DNA of 64,000 nt from VYFG01 sp965213885 (GTDB taxonomy: Bacteria; Pseudomonadota; Gammaproteobacteria; Arenicellales; Poriferihabitantaceae): assembly GCA_965213885.1 (NCBI GenBank), contig OZ243919.1, forward strand, positions 1-64,000, read 5' to 3'. Made by a program: the position numbers and the translations under genes. Under the pieces are notes generated by a model, which was not told the origin of the DNA, did no database searches, and saw only the letters and a list, made by a program, of their open reading frames with translations. This document shows, piece after piece, positions 60,006 through 64,000 of this stretch; the stretch's first letter is position 1; each line of letters starts with the position of its first letter.

Positions 60006-60342
60006 ATATGTCCCGTCCCGGTTTGCAAGAACAGTTTTCGATCTGGAAGGGATAGGCTGCTGCCATATATCCGGCCTGTTGACGGGGATCTCTATGCCCC
60101 TGGCCCCGATGGAATTCGCACCGAAGTGTCCTTATCATTTTGTCGACCTCCACACAGTACACGGTCAGGTGTTCCGTGAATCAGGTCTATGTTCGTGTCA
60201 GGTTCTCACTCCGGCGGTTTGCCTTTTCTGCCATCACGATCAATTGCTCTCAGGCAACCTGGGTGGGTAACTGTCCTCCTCTGTCAGGTGGATATTGGAA
60301 TCCGGAACCAGGTTCCCGATTCACCGTTGATCGGTCCGCCGA
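60006..60342. other. Interval upstream of the DUF4143 gene
   Basis: No gene recognised. It should contain the old promoter of the DUF4143 gene near 60010-60080 and the terminal DNA of the first IS110 element towards 60342. Short open frames on both strands lack known motifs. Confidence 0.4.
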
Positions 60343-61416
60343 TCAGGCCGGCACGTGGTTTGCCTCGTACGGCTTGCCGGAACTCAACACCGCCCACGCG
60401 GTCCGCACCATCCGGTTCGCCAGCGCCACCGTCGCCACGTTCCTGTGACGCCGCTCCAGCAATCCCCGCAGCCACACGCTGCGCCGGTCCGACTGCTCCT
60501 TCCGGGAAAGCTGGTTGACCATCACCCGCGCCCCATGGATCACCAGGCAACGCAGATACCGATCCCCCCGTTTCGAGATCCCCAGCAGCCGGTCCTTCCC
60601 CCCCGTCGAATGCTGCCGCGGTACCAACCCGAGCCAGGATGCGCACTGCCGGCCATTGCGGAACACGCCCGGGTCGCCCATGGTGGACAGCAGCGCCGTG
60701 GCCGTCATCGGTCCGATCCCGGGGATCGTCATCAGTAACCGTGCCTGCTCGTCCTGACCGGCAATCGCCTCGATCATCCGGTCGTATCGCTCCACCCGCC
60801 CGTCCATGTGCACCAGCTCTTCGTACAGCTCGGCCAGCGTATCCAGAAACCGCGGCAGCAGGGTGGTGTCGGCCGTGCCGCCGTTCCCCAGGATCTCCGC
60901 CACTGCAGGGCGGACCTTGCTGCGTCCCTGGGGAATCTCGATGCCGAACTCCGCCAACAGGCCGCGGATCGTGTTCACATGGGCCGTCCGGTTCCCCACC
61001 GCCCGGGACCGGACCCGGTGGATGGCCTGCTGCGCCTGCCGGTCCGCGCTCTTGATTCCCACGAACCGCATGTTCGGGCGCTGGACCGCCTCGCAGATCG
61101 CCTCGGCGTCCGCCCGGTCATTCTTGTTGGACCTGACGAATGGTTTCACGAACTGAGGGGCTATGAGCTTTGCCTCATGCCCCAGGGCCAGGACATCCCG
61201 GCCCCACTGGTGGGAACGGCCGCAGGCCTCCATGCCCACCACGCACGGCTCCAGGTTGGCCAGGTATTCCTTCAGCTTCGCCGGCCGCATCTTCCGGTCA
61301 ACGCAGGTGCGGCCCGACGGGTCGACACCGTGGACATGGACCGAGTTCTTCGCAAGGTCGATGCCGATGAAGGCGGGAACGGATTGGGGTTTCGTGGTAT
61401 GTTTCATCTTGGTCAT
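60343..61416 (-). CDS. IS110-family recombinase 1
   Basis: A 357-residue DEDD recombinase. The RuvC-like domain has AFIGIDLAKNSVHVHG (first Asp), VVGMEACGRSHQWG (Glu) and NKNDRADAEAICEA (Asp pair). The C-terminal Tnp domain has MTIPGIGPMTATALLSTMG and the catalytic Ser region CASWLGLVPRQHSTGGKDRL. IS110 elements move without terminal inverted repeats and are guided by a structured non-coding RNA. It is about 40 per cent identical by eye to the second IS110 enzyme and points away from it. Confidence 0.94.
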   Translation of the reverse strand: MTKMKHTTKPQSVPAFIGIDLAKNSVHVHGVDPSGRTCVDRKMRPAKLKEYLANLEPCVVGMEACGRSHQWGRDVLALGHEAKLIAPQFVKPFVRSNKNDRADAEAICEAVQRPNMRFVGIKSADRQAQQAIHRVRSRAVGNRTAHVNTIRGLLAEFGIEIPQGRSKVRPAVAEILGNGGTADTTLLPRFLDTLAELYEELVHMDGRVERYDRMIEAIAGQDEQARLLMTIPGIGPMTATALLSTMGDPGVFRNGRQCASWLGLVPRQHSTGGKDRLLGISKRGDRYLRCLVIHGARVMVNQLSRKEQSDRRSVWLRGLLERRHRNVATVALANRMVRTAWAVLSSGKPYEANHVPA

Positions 61417-61878
61417 GGTTCATTCCTCGTCAGTGTGAATGATGGCAATCATTGTGGCTCCCAGAAGCCGTATCCGACCGGAGTGGACCATGGCCGCTCC
61501 CCATCTTTCTGCCGGTGCCCGGTGCCGCAATGAACCGGAGCGATGACTGTAGGCGGTTCCGGGGCCAAGGGGAACCCACTCCCGACCGGATGCTTCCGGA
61601 CTACCGTCTTGTTGGCAGACCAGCGGCCTGGCAGGCGCCACTGGTCGGACACCGCGCGCCTCCGCGGTCCGGCTCCCTTGCGGAATCGAATCCCCCCGGA
61701 CAGGCGTGTGCGGGATGTCGATGGTGTTGCTGTGTGGCTCATCGTTAATCGGAGTTGATTGCAGGTTGACGCCCTCGAAGGAGGGACGATGGAATGGACG
61801 CCGCCTCTCTACTGCCTCATAGTGAGGCAGGTGCCAGCGGGCTGGCATTTGAACATTCGACATTGAGAGGCGACATCC
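61417..61878. ncRNA. Candidate IS110 bridge-RNA region between divergent recombinases
   Basis: A 462-base non-coding stretch separates two divergent IS110 genes. Two perfect hairpins lie side by side: CTGCCTCA/TGAGGCAG (61812-61830, 3-base loop) and TGCCAGC/GCTGGCA (61832-61847, 2-base loop), 32 bases before the second recombinase start. IS110-group elements encode a bridge RNA in the non-coding end upstream of the recombinase. One or both elements could do so here. Exact ends and strand are not determined. Confidence 0.4.
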
Positions 61879-62931
61879 ATGAAACAGATTAACATCATCG
61901 GCATTGACCTGGCGAAAAACCTCTTTCAACTGCACGGAGCCCATCAGGATGGTTCGGTGGCCTTCCGCAAACAGATCACGCGGGGGAAGCTGCTGCCCTT
62001 TCTGGAAGGGCAGCCCTCCTGCCTGGTGGCGATGGAGGCCTGCGGCGGCGCTCACCACTGGGGGCGGGAGATCCGGCAGCTGGGCCACCGGGTCCGCATC
62101 CTGCCGCCCGCCTATGTGAAGCCGTTCGTCAAGCGGCAGAAGAACGACATGGCGGATGCGGAGGCGATCTCGGAGGCGGCCTCTCGCCCGACGATGCGGA
62201 CCGTTTCGGTGAAGACCGAAGACCAGCAGGCCCGGGCCATGCTGTTCCGGGTACGGGATCTGGTGGTGCGTCAGCGCACACAGACGATCAATGCCCTTCG
62301 GGGACTGCTGGCGGAGTTCGGCCTGGTTGCGCCCAAGGGTCGGGCCAACATCAAGACCCTGGAGGCGGCGTTGGCGGACCGGGAAGATTCCCGGCTGCCG
62401 GATCTGGCCCGGGAGACGGCGGACCGGCTGGTGCAGCAAATCCGGGAGTTCGATGGCCGTATCAGCGAGCTGGACAGCAGGAGCCAGGCTGCGGCGAGGG
62501 AGGATGAGACCGTGAGGCGCCTTCGCACCATCCCGGGGGTGGGACCGATCACGGGGCTGGCGTTTCTGGCCTTTGCCCCGGACATGGAGGAGTTCAGGTG
62601 CGGCAGGGATTTCTCGGCCTGGCTCGGACTCGTACCGAAACAGAATTCCTCCGGGGGCAAGGCAAGACTCGGGAGGGTGTCGAAGATGGGCCAGCGTGAC
62701 CTGCGCCGGTTATTGATTACCGGCGCCATGGCGGTGATCCAAAGAACGACCCGGTGGGGGAAGGAGCCGGATCCCTGGTTGAGGCGATTGCTGGACCGCA
62801 AGCCGACCATCAAGGCGGCCATTGCCGTAGCCAACAAGATGGCCAGGACCATATGGGCCTTGCTGATGAAGGGGGAGGATTACCGCGGACCGGAATCCCG
62901 GGCGATGGGCATCCAGGCAGCGGGAGCTTGA
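61879..62931 (+). CDS. IS110-family recombinase 2
   Basis: A 350-residue DEDD recombinase. IIGIDLAKNLFQLHGA, LVAMEACGGAHHWG and KNDMADAEAISEA give the RuvC-like acidic residues. RTIPGVGPITGLAFLAF and FSAWLGLVPKQNSSGGKARLG give the C-terminal Ser domain. It appears full length. GAGAGGCGACATCC precedes the start. The element's right end should lie in 62932-63100. Confidence 0.94.
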   Translation: MKQINIIGIDLAKNLFQLHGAHQDGSVAFRKQITRGKLLPFLEGQPSCLVAMEACGGAHHWGREIRQLGHRVRILPPAYVKPFVKRQKNDMADAEAISEAASRPTMRTVSVKTEDQQARAMLFRVRDLVVRQRTQTINALRGLLAEFGLVAPKGRANIKTLEAALADREDSRLPDLARETADRLVQQIREFDGRISELDSRSQAAAREDETVRRLRTIPGVGPITGLAFLAFAPDMEEFRCGRDFSAWLGLVPKQNSSGGKARLGRVSKMGQRDLRRLLITGAMAVIQRTTRWGKEPDPWLRRLLDRKPTIKAAIAVANKMARTIWALLMKGEDYRGPESRAMGIQAAGA

Positions 62932-63811
62932 TAATGTATCCGGAAATACTCAGATACAAACGAATGTCGTGTGGCGCAGGGTCCCCTGCATCAGAGCGTC
63001 GGGACCGGCCCGATCGAATGATTCCCGATCAGACACTACCGCCCTCGCTCCCCGCTCGGTTGCTGTCTGCCGCCTCCCTGCGTCAGAGGGGAAGGCCAAA
63101 GACGTTCATGAATGGCTTTTGGGGATCAAGCACGGCAGGCAACCAGGAGTGTCTGGTCATGCAAGAGAACATCGCCGCTACGGTCTGTCAGGCAGGCCGG
63201 ACCGGCACCCGAACGATTCCGGGGCATACTCCGGAGCCGTCCCGGCTTTCCGGCAATCGTGGATTGACCACGAGGAACCGGTAGGCCGGGTGTTGCAACC
63301 ACTCACAGAGCGCAGAGGCAGTAGGGGCAAAACAGTCGAACAACCGGGAACAGGAAAACCATGTATGTCCCACGGCTTTCGAGGCCTCCGGGGCGATTTG
63401 GACCTGTTCCGCTGATATCCATACCGGCCCGCGGCACATCGTGATGCTGCTGAATCAGAGGCCTGATATACGACCGAGCTCGACGAGTTGTCAAACTGCC
63501 AAAACGTAAAACCGGGGGGTTGCAAACCAGGCGGCGTCCATATACGGGACATACCATTATTTCTGTCGGGTCTGACCATTTCGGCATATGGTATCGTCTG
63601 ATCTGGAATCATTGATCGTCTAATTCGGAATACACCATCTTTACGTCTTGCCCGGGGACTGCGCCGGCCAGAAGCCGCCTGCTTCCGGTAAGCCCGGATG
63701 CCTCGTCCTCCCGGTACAACTCCAGGCAACCGATCCGACCGTGAATAGGATATGATTGTTCGTGCGCGAACAAAAAGATCAAAGGTACTGGCAAAACCGG
63801 CAGGCATCCCA
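62932..63811. other. Interval between IS110 and the terminal antitoxin gene
   Basis: About 880 bases without a convincing gene. On the minus strand 63609-63740 reads GCLELYREDEASGLTGSRRLL and PGQDVKMVYSELDDQ, a possible coding relic that I cannot name. The right IS110 end is probably within the first 150 bases. An ATACCATTATTTCTG-type AT-rich patch near 63550 may be a promoter. Confidence 0.4.
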
Positions 63812-64000
63812 ATGAAGATGAGAGCGTACGACGATGATCTGTATGGAAAACCGGGACCCCGAATTCGCTGCGGAATTTCCTGCTGCGGCGGCGGATGACG
63901 AGGAGCCGGTGGTTTTTCTCAGCGCATTGCACAAGGCGGCTGAACTTCAGGGTATGGCCGAAGTGGCGAGGAAGGCCGGGGACTCCCGGGAGCGCCGAAA
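63812..64000 (+). pseudogene. HigA2-type addiction-module antidote, frameshifted and cut by window end
   Basis: From ATG 63812 the frame reads MKMRAYDDDLYGK and then loses similarity. In the next frame, from 63843, MENRDPEFAAEFPAAAADD and VVFLSALHKAAELQGMAEVARKAGDSRE follow the pattern of HigA2-like antidotes (DPE-A--L-AA---D-------AL---A---GM--VA--AG-SRE). A one-base shift near 63840 would join them. No toxin gene is visible just upstream. The gene continues beyond base 64000. Confidence 0.55.

Overview
The window is high-GC DNA from a gammaproteobacterium. The evidence is an intact bamC-type lipoprotein gene, infA, a Gram-negative porin and a GI-type integrating conjugative element (ICE). 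Repeated AAA-ATPase/PD-(D/E)XK genes, two DUF4338 (DruA-like) genes, several toxin-antitoxin relics and many insertion sequences fit a purple-sulfur-bacteria-like (Chromatiales) genome, but the genus cannot be read from the sequence.

1-20.1 kb is the conjugation module of an ICE. It opens with the end of a GI-type type IV secretion cluster: a TraU-like C-terminus, a PFL_4711-family protein, a small membrane protein and a TraG N-domain protein. A nearly complete R64/PFGI-1-like type IVb thin-pilus operon follows in the order pilL, pilN, pilO, pilP, [IS30], pilQ, pilR, pilS, an unknown gene, pilU and two pilV-like genes. The last gene is unusual: a class IVb minor prepilin carrying five Calx-beta-like repeats and a Cys-rich tip domain. 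An 80-bp tandem duplication over the pilQ/pilR junction has created a 27-codon decoy copy of the pilR start.

20-24 kb holds a lipoprotein that joins a metzincin-like zinc site to a C-terminal TbpB-like beta-barrel motif, a LuxR-type regulator with the acyl-homoserine-lactone pocket residues, and a YdcF-like gene. 24-26.7 kb is core-like: infA (minus) and a TPR-sulfotransferase.

26.7-33.5 kb is accessory DNA: a frameshifted DUF4338 gene overlapping an IS66-like gene that lacks its catalytic core, then two tandem DUF5677-like paralogues. One of these is cut by an IS21 element (28894-31881). Removing the element and one 7-bp target copy restores an exact 289-codon reading frame.

34-39.7 kb is core-like again: porin, bamC, two GT28-like glycosyltransferases and a polysaccharide deacetylase. 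A GT4 glycosyltransferase (43.6-44.8 kb) probably belongs to the same set but is separated by about 3.9 kb of defence debris: an AbiE-type pair whose nucleotidyltransferase has an amber stop, and a TrlF-like N-terminal stub ending at an 86-bp palindromic mini-element.

45-64 kb is a dense mobile and defence graveyard. It has RHH/RelE, Phd and HigBA modules, a SEFIR-domain protein, a truncated VWA protein, two AAA/PD-(D/E)XK genes, a second IS21, a second DUF4338 gene with an ISAs1-like relic, and two diverging IS110 recombinases. A DUF4143 ATPase gene is split by one of the AAA/PD-(D/E)XK units between 294-bp direct repeats. A short motif recurs three times, twice beside these units and twice beside a truncated gene, which suggests that the AAA/PD-(D/E)XK gene moves as a discrete unit.
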